Below are positions 33,568 through 41,087 of a stretch of 41,087 bases of DNA, piece after piece (within the stretch, counting starts at the first letter, position 1; each line of letters begins with the position of its first letter). A program made the translations under genes and the position numbers. The notes beneath the pieces are model-generated. The model had not been told where the DNA came from. It saw only the letters and a list, made by a program, of their open reading frames with translations, and ran no database searches. The stretch spans positions 1-41,087 of the forward strand of contig JAUMWI010000011.1 of NCBI GenBank assembly GCA_030529725.1, given 5' to 3'. The DNA comes from Eubacteriales bacterium. Its GTDB lineage: Bacteria; Bacillota; Clostridia; Oscillospirales; Oscillospiraceae.

Positions 33568-33670
33568 TAGGAAGAGCGATATCGTCAAAATTCTCAAAAA
33601 CGAGAAGTCCATTGGCGATTCAACACAGAAAAAACTCCCTGAGGCCACTCCCCTTTTGCGTGTTTTGTTC

Positions 33671-33970
33671 CTATCTGAGAATGGTCAAAATGTCAGAAAA
33701 GCCGGTGATCTCAAAGACCTCCGCAATGTCAGAGCTGACGTTGCGAACGGTCATCCTGCCCTGCTTATTCATGGTCTTCTGCGTGGCAAGCAGCACGCGC
33801 AGGCCGGCGGAAGAAATATACTCCAGCTTCGCAAAGTCGAACGCAAGCTCCGTAACACCCGTAAGCGCGGTGTTGAGCTCCGCTTCCAGTGCGGGGGCGG
33901 TGGTGGTGTCGAGTCTGCCGGCGAGAGCAATGTTCAATGCGGTACCGTTCAGGTTCTTTATGATTTCCAT
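33671..33970 (-). CDS. STAS-domain anti-sigma factor antagonist
   Basis: A 99-aa single-domain protein of the SpoIIAA/RsbV type, with AGGGAG 8 bases before its ATG. The conserved segment LEYISSAGLRVL (residues 49-60) holds Ser53/Ser54, the phosphorylation site region used in partner switching. Dephosphorylated forms normally bind an RsbW/SpoIIAB-like kinase and free its sigma factor or other partner. It lies 29 bases after the STAS-phosphotransferase gene on the same strand and is probably co-transcribed with it. The phosphatase at 27995 is the likely upstream partner. No sigma factor gene is visible in the window, so the output is unknown. Confidence 0.92.
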   Translation of the reverse strand: MEIIKNLNGTALNIALAGRLDTTTAPALEAELNTALTGVTELAFDFAKLEYISSAGLRVLLATQKTMNKQGRMTVRNVSSDIAEVFEITGFSDILTILR

Positions 33971-33999
33971 GTTTCATTCTCCCTTATGTAAAAAGATTT

Positions 34000-35181
34000 T
34001 CAGCACGTTTCGAAACACAGTGTGTCAACACGCCCGAGGAGCTCCGCAAGCTTTGCCCTGCAGTTTTCAATGATCGCCTTGCCCTCCGGATCGTCAGATC
34101 CGATGCGGCGGATCGTGCGGCGCATCAGCCTGGTATAGCCGATGATCTTTGCTTTGTCGGCGTTGGCGCGCAGAACAGTCTCGTCCTCCGTGCCGAAATA
34201 CAGACGCAGCGTCTTGTCCCAGATCTCCGTGGCAAGTGAATAGTCAATCCCGAGGAACTTCTGCGTGACCTCGTGATCCAGCTCAGCGAATCCCAGATAG
34301 GCCAGGAAAATGGAGGCAAATTCAAAAACGGGATCGCCGTAGCAAAGGGTGTCCATATCAATAAGAAGGACTTCTCCGTTTTGCATCATCACGTTTTTCA
34401 CATGATAGTCGCCGTGCATCATATGGTAATTCTCCGGAACTGCCACAATGAGTGCAGTGAGCTTCTCATAATCCTTTTCGGGGAGGTGACCACGCAGAGA
34501 CTCCGCCCATTTCAGCGTGACCTCTTTCATGTTAGGCATGTCGCCGGGCTTGACCTCAGTCGCGTGGATTTTTTTGAGCAGATCAACGTCCATCTCGATG
34601 TACTTGTCTTTGTTCTCCGGCTCCGCCACGATAAGCTCGGCAAAAGACTTGGCATTCAAAAGCTCAAACACGGAGCCGTAGCTATCGCCCACCCTGGCAA
34701 CATCATAGGGGATGGCAGTGGGGATGCCGAGAACGAACGCCTTACGTGCCAGCTCGCGCTCGCGCTGAATGTCCGGCAGGGCGTCCGCGTCAAAGTAAAC
34801 CTTGATGATCGTATCCGCGTCAAGACGGTAGACCATGCCGTTGGAGCCCCGACCGATGACCTCGCAGCCTTCAACGGAAAACTTGCGGTACGCCTTTTCC
34901 ACGGTCACCATCTCGGTAAAGCCGGTCATGTCGAAAATCTCATACACCTCGGAAGATGCATTGATCAGCTTGAGTGCCGCCGTCTCTTTCCGCAGGCGCA
35001 GAACCACGCGCAGTCCCGCACTGGAGATATATTCAAGCGCATCGAGGTCAAGAATCAGCTCCTCCGCCGGATTTGCCGCGCGGATCGCTTCGATCTCGCA
35101 CTCCACAGCTGACGCATTGGTAGAATCTATGCGCCCCTCGGGGAAGACGACAAGCGCACCGTTTTTCATCTCAGACTTCAC
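34000..35181 (-). CDS. STAS domain fused to an aminoglycoside/choline-phosphotransferase-like kinase
   Basis: A 393-aa protein. The start is GTG at 35181 (AGGGGGGA 6 bases upstream), and GTGA overlaps the stop of the upstream gene. Residues 1-95 are a STAS domain with LEYISSAGLRVV (Ser53/Ser54). Residues about 100-390 are an APH-type kinase with a Gly-rich loop (GRGSNGMVY, 110-118), Lys127, a catalytic loop MHGDYHVKN (about 255-263) and a metal-binding LIDMD (about 273-277). All kinase motifs look intact, so it probably transfers phosphate to a small molecule or protein. The STAS half suggests that phosphorylation or partner binding controls the enzyme. The fusion is known among gut Clostridia as an uncharacterised type (general recollection). 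The substrate is unknown. Confidence 0.88.
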   Translation of the reverse strand: MKSEMKNGALVVFPEGRIDSTNASAVECEIEAIRAANPAEELILDLDALEYISSAGLRVVLRLRKETAALKLINASSEVYEIFDMTGFTEMVTVEKAYRKFSVEGCEVIGRGSNGMVYRLDADTIIKVYFDADALPDIQRERELARKAFVLGIPTAIPYDVARVGDSYGSVFELLNAKSFAELIVAEPENKDKYIEMDVDLLKKIHATEVKPGDMPNMKEVTLKWAESLRGHLPEKDYEKLTALIVAVPENYHMMHGDYHVKNVMMQNGEVLLIDMDTLCYGDPVFEFASIFLAYLGFAELDHEVTQKFLGIDYSLATEIWDKTLRLYFGTEDETVLRANADKAKIIGYTRLMRRTIRRIGSDDPEGKAIIENCRAKLAELLGRVDTLCFETC

Positions 35182-35768
35182 GTTCTTCCCCCCTTATCTT
35201 TTTTGAACACCGCATCGACCAGACGGATGTATTCCTGATAGGCGTCATACTCCTGTAAATCCGCAAGGCTTGCGGCAATGGAGCGGTAATACCACTCCTG
35301 CTCCGCCGGATTTTTTTGGTTGAGCTTCTGCCACACGGCGTCTCCGTCCTTTTTGGTCTGGCGGTAGAACGAGCGGATGTTGGAGAGCTTGTCACCAAGC
35401 CACAGCATCTTAACGGAAGGATCCTTCGTGTTCTCCAGCATCGCCAGCGTTTCAAGCTTGCGCAGCTTCCACGTCTGATCGGACGGGATTCCCTCTCGCT
35501 TTTCCTCCGTCTCCGTCATAACGATCAGTGAAACGCGTCTGCCGAACTTTTCCTCAATCTCTTCGAGCGTCGCGTCCGTATCCTCCACGGTGTCATGCAG
35601 CACGGCAGCGGCAAGCGTTGCCTGATCGTCCGTCATCGTACCGACGATCGCAGCGACCTCCATGGGGTGCAGAATGTACGGTATATTTGCAAGTTTTCGT
35701 CTCTGTCCGCTGTGCTTTTCGATGGCATAGCACAGCGCTCTTTCAAATAGATCCATATCTTTTGGCAC
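35178..35768 (-). CDS. Small alarmone hydrolase (SpoT/MESH1-type HD domain)
   Basis: A 196-aa HD-domain protein resembling the (p)ppGpp 3'-pyrophosphohydrolase half of RelA/SpoT and stand-alone MESH1-like enzymes (about 180 aa). Seen motifs are EKHSGQRRK with His19, YILHPMEVA with His34, LHDTVEDT with His58-Asp59, and a downstream GDKLSNIR in place of the usual DRLHNMRT. There is no synthetase or regulatory domain. GTG at 35768 is preferred (GGGAAAG about 6 bases upstream). ATG at 35756 is the alternative. Its last codons overlap the STAS-kinase start by GTGA, so the two are translationally coupled. It would lower alarmone levels and could tie stringent signalling to the partner-switching module (inference). 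Confidence 0.85.
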   Translation of the reverse strand: MPKDMDLFERALCYAIEKHSGQRRKLANIPYILHPMEVAAIVGTMTDDQATLAAAVLHDTVEDTDATLEEIEEKFGRRVSLIVMTETEEKREGIPSDQTWKLRKLETLAMLENTKDPSVKMLWLGDKLSNIRSFYRQTKKDGDAVWQKLNQKNPAEQEWYYRSIAASLADLQEYDAYQEYIRLVDAVFKKDKGGRT

Positions 35769-35828
35769 TCTTACTTTCCCAATATGTATGTTCTGTATAC
35801 GCCTTACCCGGCACTTTTTACTTGTGTC

Positions 35829-35857
35829 AGTATTGCATACTTTCTCAGTGTTGTCAA
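35829..35857 (-). promoter_or_regulatory. Sigma-A-type promoter of the alarmone hydrolase/STAS operon
   Basis: On the minus strand TTGACA is followed after 17 bases by AATACT. The predicted transcript starts near 35822, about 55 bases before the GTG start. There is no shared 35-bp element. Confidence 0.7.
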
Positions 35858-35962
35858 TCAATCCGGCGACTATCATGCGGGTATCCGACTCAATGCACAC
35901 CGTTGCAGCGCCGGCAGCATCTCCTCCGGCACGATGCCGAGGTACAGAATCAGCGCAGCAAC

Positions 35963-35995
35963 AGAGGGTACAGATTTACAGTCTGTACCCTCTGC
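35963..35995 (-). terminator. Long hairpin after the SLH protein gene
   Basis: A perfect 13-bp stem (CAGAGGGTACAGA/TCTGTACCCTCTG) with a 7-base loop lies 13 bases after the minus-strand stop at 36009. The 3' tail on the minus strand is TTGCTG rather than a T-run, but stem length makes a terminator or 3'-end stabiliser likely. Confidence 0.65.
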
Positions 35996-36008
35996 TGTTC
36001 TATTGGGT

Positions 36009-38543
36009 TTATTTGACCATCCAGCGGTACAGGAAGGTCACGATCTGTGCACGGGTACAGTCGGCATCCGGGCTGTAAGTGGTTGCGGTGGTGCCTTCGG
36101 TAACGCCGTTGGCCAGCATCCACGCGACTGCGGAAGCATAGTATGCGTTCACAGACACATCGGTGAAGCCGGTCTGGCAGTCCGCATCCACAACGCCTGC
36201 AAATCTTGCCATGAAGGCAGCGATATGTGCACGGGTGCAGATCATGTCGGGGCTGAAAGCAGTCTCGCTCGTTCCCTTGGTGATGCCCTTGGACAGCACC
36301 CATTCAACAGCCTTTACGTAGTAAGCATCCGGGGACACATCCTTAAACACCGCCGCTGTATGCTCTGCCTCGGGACAACCGGCGGCACGCCACAGGAAGG
36401 TGACGACCTGCGCACGGGTGGTGCCCATATTGGGACTGAAACGCACAGCATCGGTGCCGGAGGTGATGCCGTTCTCTGCTGCCCACAGGACTGCATCGTA
36501 GTAATACTCGCTGACAGGAACATCCACGAAGAAGTTCAGCATGGAGTTGTCTTCCATGAAGGTCGCTTCCACGGTGACCTTGCTGCCGGGCATCTTGAAG
36601 GTGTAGGTCGTATCGTTGACACGGGTCAGCTCGATTTCCTTGCCCTTTGCGTCCTTGACGGTCAGAGTCTCCAGCGTGTAGCCCTTGTCGGGGCTCACGG
36701 TGATGGTGACGGTCTCGCCGGAGGAAGCGGACTTCTTGTCCAGAGTCACTGCACCGTGTTCGTCGGCAGCAGGAGCGGTGACAGAATAGGTGGGATCGGA
36801 GAGTACGACTTTCTTGCGAATGATGATTTGCGTTGCGCCGTTATTCGCGCTGAATGTGCCGTCCGCATTGATCCTGCCGCCGATGACCTCATAACCGGAA
36901 GGAATGGTGACCGTTGTGTCTGCGCCAAAGGCGCTGCCGCCGTTCAGATTGATTTCAAGACGGCCGCCGTTTTCAACAGTCAGTTCATCGCAGGCAATAC
37001 CGATCTCGGAAGAGGTAACGGAGAGATTGCCGGACAAAGTAACATCCCCGGTGCTGCTGATTCCCTTCGGTGCTTCCAGCGTGATTTTCCTCTTACCGGC
37101 GATTGCCAGATCACCCTCGCCGGCGATTGCCGCAGCACCCTCTTTTTCAGCATCCATGTTAATGTCGGTTTTGCCTTTGCTGCTGCTTTGCACGGTCAGG
37201 CTCGCGCCGTCGCCTACAGCAATGACGTTACCGTCGGTCTCAGCGGCTTTCAGATTGCGATCCAGCTTATGTCCGTTTAAATCCAGAATGATAGATTTTC
37301 CGCCTGCAACCGAAAGCGCCTCATCGTGGATTCCAAGTCTCGCGCAGCTGATATCCTTTAATAATTTGATCTCTCTATTGCTGCCGGAATCCGTAACCTC
37401 AAAAGCGCTGGTTACAACATCCTCTCCCTGCAGTGCCAGATAAAGATTATCCCAGTCGGTATATAATATCTTTGTATCATGATCGTATTGATCCGAAGAA
37501 AGAGCGTCAATGAGCTCTCCCAAATATCCATAAACATAGGAATACTTTTCGTCCTCATCAGGCTCTTGCAATGCATCAATAAGATTTATCATGGATTCTT
37601 TATGAGCGACCGCAACATCAAGCCTGTCTCTCATGATGTCTACAAAAGAGTTCTCAGCCGTTTCCAAAGAAAAGTGTTCTCCGTGTTTTGTAAAATGATT
37701 CTCCAGGAAAGAATCGAAGAAAGATAGACAGGCTCCCGTCAAGGTCCTATTGATATAATCCTCTTTTTCCCCTTCCTGTAAAGCCGCAAATTCATCTTCG
37801 GACAGAAGATTGCCGTAATAATTGAGCATATAACGGTTTCCTTCGGCTGCCGCCCAATCATCCGCATACTGCTTGAACTTACTTACCGATTTGGGATCTG
37901 TCACACCGCATAGCTCGGCGATGTACGCTGCGTACTGCTCGCTTGCTTTTTTCGTATTATTAAACAGATCACCGCTTACGGATGTATCGGTAACATAGGT
38001 TTTAAAAGCGGTCAAGAATTCATCCTCGGTAACTTCCCTGGACTCTTCCTCGAACACTTTGGCATATAGAGCGAATCCGTCTTCTCCTACCTGAGAAGCT
38101 AAAGTAATGACATTGGCGTAATCTTCAGCTGCAACAGCATCGAACAAGTCCAAAAGCTCATAAGCAACGGGAGGGAGTTCGTTGATCGTACACTTCAGCC
38201 CATCAAATCCCGCATTTTGCACAGCGGCAAATCCGTTCAGACCAAAAGCGGTTTTCAGAAACGCCACATAAATCAAAGCGTTTGCAGCCCTGATAGCATC
38301 TTCATCTGTCTCATCGAAACCCTCTTCGAACAAATCATCATAGCAGGTCGGATCTGCCAAATAATCGGCAACTGCCTTTATTGCCTCTTTCTGCGTCTCC
38401 CCCGTATGCTCCGCCGCTTTTTGAAGAAGCATTTTCGCGTGATCGGATAATTCTACCGAATTACTCCTCGCAAATGCCGTCGTCGGCAGGAGCGAGAAAA
38501 GCATGACTGCCGATAAAAGTAAACTAATGATCCGTTTTTTCAT
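36009..38543 (-). CDS. SLH-domain surface protein with novel N-terminal region
   Basis: An 844-aa protein. The start at 38543 is chosen because it opens a clear signal peptide (MKKRIISLLLSAVMLFSLLP, cleavage near AFA-RS), has GGAGG upstream, and lies below promoter copy D. An upstream extension to 38723 would cross that promoter. Residues about 30-420 are acidic and helical with no recognised family. About 440-580 form short beta repeats of solenoid type. About 585-655 resemble the bacterial InlB B-repeat-like domain (SGETVTITVSPDKGY, FKMPGSKVTVEATF). Three SLH domains (about 660-844) bind secondary cell-wall polymer. The N-terminal half is visibly more AT-rich than the C-terminal half, suggesting a domain swap. 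The role could be attachment or display at the surface. Confidence 0.92.
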   Translation of the reverse strand: MKKRIISLLLSAVMLFSLLPTTAFARSNSVELSDHAKMLLQKAAEHTGETQKEAIKAVADYLADPTCYDDLFEEGFDETDEDAIRAANALIYVAFLKTAFGLNGFAAVQNAGFDGLKCTINELPPVAYELLDLFDAVAAEDYANVITLASQVGEDGFALYAKVFEEESREVTEDEFLTAFKTYVTDTSVSGDLFNNTKKASEQYAAYIAELCGVTDPKSVSKFKQYADDWAAAEGNRYMLNYYGNLLSEDEFAALQEGEKEDYINRTLTGACLSFFDSFLENHFTKHGEHFSLETAENSFVDIMRDRLDVAVAHKESMINLIDALQEPDEDEKYSYVYGYLGELIDALSSDQYDHDTKILYTDWDNLYLALQGEDVVTSAFEVTDSGSNREIKLLKDISCARLGIHDEALSVAGGKSIILDLNGHKLDRNLKAAETDGNVIAVGDGASLTVQSSSKGKTDINMDAEKEGAAAIAGEGDLAIAGKRKITLEAPKGISSTGDVTLSGNLSVTSSEIGIACDELTVENGGRLEINLNGGSAFGADTTVTIPSGYEVIGGRINADGTFSANNGATQIIIRKKVVLSDPTYSVTAPAADEHGAVTLDKKSASSGETVTITVSPDKGYTLETLTVKDAKGKEIELTRVNDTTYTFKMPGSKVTVEATFMEDNSMLNFFVDVPVSEYYYDAVLWAAENGITSGTDAVRFSPNMGTTRAQVVTFLWRAAGCPEAEHTAAVFKDVSPDAYYVKAVEWVLSKGITKGTSETAFSPDMICTRAHIAAFMARFAGVVDADCQTGFTDVSVNAYYASAVAWMLANGVTEGTTATTYSPDADCTRAQIVTFLYRWMVK

Positions 38544-38602
38544 ATTGTTGAATACCTCCGTATTTTTTCTACTGATCGTTCTCTCTGTGTTTTCCGTCAT
38601 AG

Positions 38603-38637
38603 ATGGTATCACACGAAAGGGTGCAAAAGAGATACAC
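38603..38637 (-). promoter_or_regulatory. Copy D of the shared 35-bp promoter element
   Basis: On the minus strand it has GTGT followed by the 17-base core, then TTCGTGTGATACCAT shared in part with copies A and B. It lies 59 bases before the SLH protein gene. It is divergent from copy E, with 169 bases between them. Confidence 0.85.
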
Positions 38638-38806
38638 TTTTTCCATTGAAAAATTGGATAATCTATTAGCCGGCTTCTCAAAAAGACGATTGCCAATGCC
38701 TTGAACTCAAAGCAGAAGCTCATCGTCCGGACGATACGATCGTATGAGTCCGCTGACGAAAGGGCGGCAAAGGCAGTTTTTTTGAAAACGGCAAAACCTG
38801 CTCACA

Positions 38807-38841
38807 CTGTATCTCTTTTGCACCCTTCCCTTTTATACAAT
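38807..38841 (+). promoter_or_regulatory. Copy E of the shared 35-bp promoter element
   Basis: CTGT then the 17-base core, with TATACA about two bases nearer the core than in copies C and F. A second possible -10, TATAAT, is at 38849-38854. It lies 45 bases before the lipoprotein gene. Confidence 0.8.
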
Positions 38842-38886
38842 ACGGTTGTATAATACGGTCACAGAAAACAACACGGAGGATTTCAC

Positions 38887-40149
38887 ATGAAGAAAAACCT
38901 GATTTCCCTGCTGCTGTGCGCGGCGCTGGTGCTGAGCCTGTGCGCCTGCGGTGGCGCGGATCTGCCCCGCAGCGTCACCGCCGAGGAGCAGCTTGCAGAA
39001 ACGGGCATCGCCCTTTACCCCCCTGTCACCGCAGAGGACATTTCCTATCAGATGGTGAAAAGCCCCACCAACGGCAAGGCCATTGGCGAGGTGAGCTTTG
39101 TCTGGAACGGCAACACCTACTGCTACCGCGCCGAAAAGACCAACAAGACCGAGCCCTACGACTTCAGCGGTCTGAAAACCACCTGGACAGAGGAGGGCAG
39201 CTTCGGCTCGGACGACCGCGAGGGCACGGCCTTCTCCGGCGACAGCGCGACTTACCTGTGCTGGGTGGAGGATGGCGTTGCCTATCTGGTGTACTCCACC
39301 GATACCAACGACATGTTTGACATCTTCGATGTGGGCTATGAGATTGCCACCATGGATTCCTGGGGCGGTCAGGTAGAGGATCCCGACTATGTGGACGACG
39401 GCGAATACTCCGTGCGGGAGTCCACCCCCGTGGAGAACATGACCGGCACCTGGCGGTTTGACGGTGTCGGCGTTTTCGTCCGCATCAACAATTTTACCTA
39501 TGAGCTGTTCAATCCGGACGGCAGCCCTGTGGATGCGGTGGTACGCTTCTGGGAGCCTGTCCCCGATGACGACCACACCATCCGCCTGCTCCAGGAAAAC
39601 GGCAGCTCCCTCTACATGACCCTCACCATCGACGACGCGGAATGGGGCGAGGAGACGGTGGTCAACCATGCCGGCGAGCCTGCGCACCGCTGGGACGGCG
39701 CCATGGACGGCACCTATGATTCCTATATGAGCAGCTTCTATCTTGACGGCGGCAGCCTGTCGGTGATGGACACGGACAAATTCTACCTCCGTGACGAGGT
39801 CGTGCGGAATCTGCGCCCCGGCGACACGCTGCAGCTCTCCCCCGGCGGCTTTTTCGACTTCACGGCGGAATCCGTTGAGAAGGTCTCCGACACCGAATAT
39901 CTGCTCAACGGCGAAACCACCGTCCGCTATGACGGCGTCCGCTGTGCATGGCAGATCGTCGATGACGGCATTACCGCCTATTCCGCAGTGGGCGCAGCTC
40001 CGCTGAGCGAATCTATGGCGTTTACCGACCTTACTGACAGCACGCAGACCGATCTCGCCGCCGCACTGGAAGCACACGGATCTGTCTATGCCACGGTGAC
40101 GGTGGAGCACGGCGAAGTAACTGCCGTGGAGATTAACGAGGAGTTCTGA
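38887..40149 (+). CDS. Secreted lipoprotein of unknown function
   Basis: A 420-aa protein with GGAGG 9 bases before its ATG. A lipoprotein signal peptide (MKKNLISLLLCAALVLSLCA) ends in a lipobox with Cys21 as the likely lipidated residue, followed by GG. The mature protein is acidic and beta-rich with many Trp, Tyr and Asp residues. Segments such as NMTGTWRFDGVGVFVRI and NFTYELFNPDG suggest a beta-barrel or sandwich domain in the middle. No catalytic motif is seen and I do not recognise the family. It would be anchored to the outer face of the membrane. It is transcribed from copy E of the shared element, divergently from the SLH gene. Confidence 0.85.
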   Translation: MKKNLISLLLCAALVLSLCACGGADLPRSVTAEEQLAETGIALYPPVTAEDISYQMVKSPTNGKAIGEVSFVWNGNTYCYRAEKTNKTEPYDFSGLKTTWTEEGSFGSDDREGTAFSGDSATYLCWVEDGVAYLVYSTDTNDMFDIFDVGYEIATMDSWGGQVEDPDYVDDGEYSVRESTPVENMTGTWRFDGVGVFVRINNFTYELFNPDGSPVDAVVRFWEPVPDDDHTIRLLQENGSSLYMTLTIDDAEWGEETVVNHAGEPAHRWDGAMDGTYDSYMSSFYLDGGSLSVMDTDKFYLRDEVVRNLRPGDTLQLSPGGFFDFTAESVEKVSDTEYLLNGETTVRYDGVRCAWQIVDDGITAYSAVGAAPLSESMAFTDLTDSTQTDLAAALEAHGSVYATVTVEHGEVTAVEINEEF

Positions 40150-40164
40150 TCCCCTCTCCCCTTT

Positions 40165-40199
40165 TTGCATCTCTTTTGCACCCTTTCTCCTGCTATACT
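40165..40199 (+). promoter_or_regulatory. Copy F of the shared 35-bp promoter element
   Basis: TTGC then the 17-base core, ending in the extended -10 TGCTATACT. It is nearly identical to copy C (two differences at most in 35 bases). It lies 50 bases before the last gene. Confidence 0.88.
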
Positions 40200-40249
40200 G
40201 CATATTGCAAGGAACAAAACCGCAAATTCCTACAAGGAGCAATTTCACT

Positions 40250-41087
40250 ATGGTAATCAACGCCTATCAATACTGGAATAACGCTGACAAGCTGCAAACG
40301 CTGTTTGATGAGCATCAGATCCCCATTGACCTGCACACCGGCGACGGCCTGAACGCCATGATCCGCGCGAATTCGATGCACGCGGAATACCCCAACACCT
40401 TCGCCTACACGGAAGCGAACATAGCGGACGACATGACCGATACAAACCTCGCCATCAGCGGCGTGGGCGGCCGCTGCGCCTGTGTGTTCAAGCCCGGCGA
40501 GGACTCTCCGCGCTGCGTGTATCAGGACTGGGACGGCAACTATGCCCTTTCCGAGCCGGTGGACACCATTCAGATGCCGAAGCGTCCCGGCTTCTTTACC
40601 CGTCTGTTGAACCGGATCTTCGGTTACAAGCAGGATGTCATTGACCGCTACGACCATCAATTGATGCTTTACAACATAACCGCTTCCGCCCGAACCGACT
40701 CCTTTAAAAAAGCCGTGGAGGCGCACAAGACCAACCCCAGGTGCATGTATACCGCTGACCGCAAGGCGCTGGAGGATCAATTCCGCGCCAAAAACGCCGC
40801 CGAGGAGAATCGTGCCGCCGAGAAGATCCTCACCGAACGCGCCAAGGTGGAGCGTGAAGGGCTGTATTCCGTGCTCAACAGCATGGATAAGAAAAATGTG
40901 GACTTCAACAAGGTGGAGTTCCGCAAGCAGCTTGCCGCCATTGCCAGCAGCGATCCCACTAAGCCGGACCCCGTGCGCAGCTTCCTGTTCCGCATGGAGC
41001 CCGAGCAGCTCAAATCCATGGAAAACGGCTTCAGCACCTTCCACAACCTCCGCAATATGGTGGAGCAGACCATCGAAAAACAGCAGG
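40250..41087 (+). CDS. Unknown cytosolic-type protein, 3' end outside window
   Basis: An open frame runs from ATG (AAGGAG 10 bases upstream) to the end of the window with no stop, giving at least 279 residues. There is no signal peptide or membrane helix (it starts MVINAYQYWNNADKLQTLFD). The first 100 residues look alpha/beta, with a short Cys-containing stretch (GGRCACVF). About 105-125 is a basic, aromatic segment (PGFFTRLLNRIFGYKQD). The rest is charged and helical. I recognise no family. It sits directly under copy F of the shared element and, like the calpain-like and kinase-like proteins, lacks an export signal, so it may be another candidate substrate (inference). Confidence 0.8.
   Translation, partial: MVINAYQYWNNADKLQTLFDEHQIPIDLHTGDGLNAMIRANSMHAEYPNTFAYTEANIADDMTDTNLAISGVGGRCACVFKPGEDSPRCVYQDWDGNYALSEPVDTIQMPKRPGFFTRLLNRIFGYKQDVIDRYDHQLMLYNITASARTDSFKKAVEAHKTNPRCMYTADRKALEDQFRAKNAAEENRAAEKILTERAKVEREGLYSVLNSMDKKNVDFNKVEFRKQLAAIASSDPTKPDPVRSFLFRMEPEQLKSMENGFSTFHNLRNMVEQTIEKQQ

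Noticed and set aside
35769..35900. Upstream extension of the alarmone hydrolase frame by 44 codons
   Set aside because: It overlaps the TTGACA/AATACT promoter and adds residues that do not belong to the HD family.
35784..37280. Plus-strand open frame of 498 codons opposite the SLH domains
   Set aside because: Shadow of a gene with three unmistakable SLH domains. It also crosses the promoter of the alarmone hydrolase operon.
38544..38723. Upstream extension of the SLH protein frame by 60 codons
   Set aside because: It would run through promoter copy D and bury the signal peptide. The internal ATG at 38543 has the ribosome site.

Overview
The window looks like chromosome from a Gram-positive gut Clostridium of the Oscillospirales/Ruminococcaceae type. 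This is inferred from strong AGGAGG ribosome sites, fairly high GC, a protein with three SLH domains, a one-membrane type IV secretion system (T4SS) and RsbU/STAS partner-switching proteins. No rRNA, tRNA, CRISPR array or intact insertion sequence was seen.

Layout. (1) 1-12370, plus strand: a T4SS operon. It encodes a giant exported protein (5' end cut by the window), a VirD4/TraG coupling ATPase, an Ig-like membrane-anchored protein, a VirB6-like polytopic protein, and a fusion of a VirB3/PrgI-like membrane domain with a VirB4 ATPase. (2) 12411-22713: a second transcription unit with its own promoter. It encodes an 1849-aa exported repeat protein, a membrane-anchored extracytoplasmic protein, a small basic protein and an 894-aa protein with a duplicated module, and it ends in a strong terminator. 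(3) 22714-25194: a lower-density segment with a truncated AAA ATPase, an intact DUF4143-type ATPase and about 600 bases without a convincing gene. (4) 25195-33567: a calpain-like cysteine protease, an RsbU/RsbW-like membrane phosphatase, and, convergent to them, a protein with a PI3/4-kinase-like catalytic loop. (5) 33671-35857, minus strand: a STAS protein, a STAS-phosphotransferase fusion and a small alarmone hydrolase. (6) 36009-41087: an SLH surface protein, a lipoprotein and a partial unknown gene.

The most interesting signal is a 35-bp promoter element found six times (12411, 25195, 33533 minus, 38603 minus, 38807, 40165). Four copies share an identical 17-base core, ATCTCTTTTGCACCCTT. 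It precedes the exported-repeat-protein operon, the calpain-like gene, the kinase-like gene, the SLH gene, the lipoprotein gene and the last gene. The AAA ATPase, phosphatase and alarmone-hydrolase genes instead have ordinary sigma-A-type promoters. This points to a co-regulated set of secreted or effector-type proteins.

Taken together, the window suggests (inference) a Gram-positive T4SS that may deliver proteins rather than, or as well as, DNA. Two candidate substrates are large soluble proteins without signal peptides that carry eukaryotic-type enzyme motifs (calpain and PI-kinase-like) and seem to share a C-terminal helical module. The system appears to be controlled through one dedicated promoter box. 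No relaxase is visible, but the cluster continues beyond the left edge, so a conjugative role cannot be excluded.
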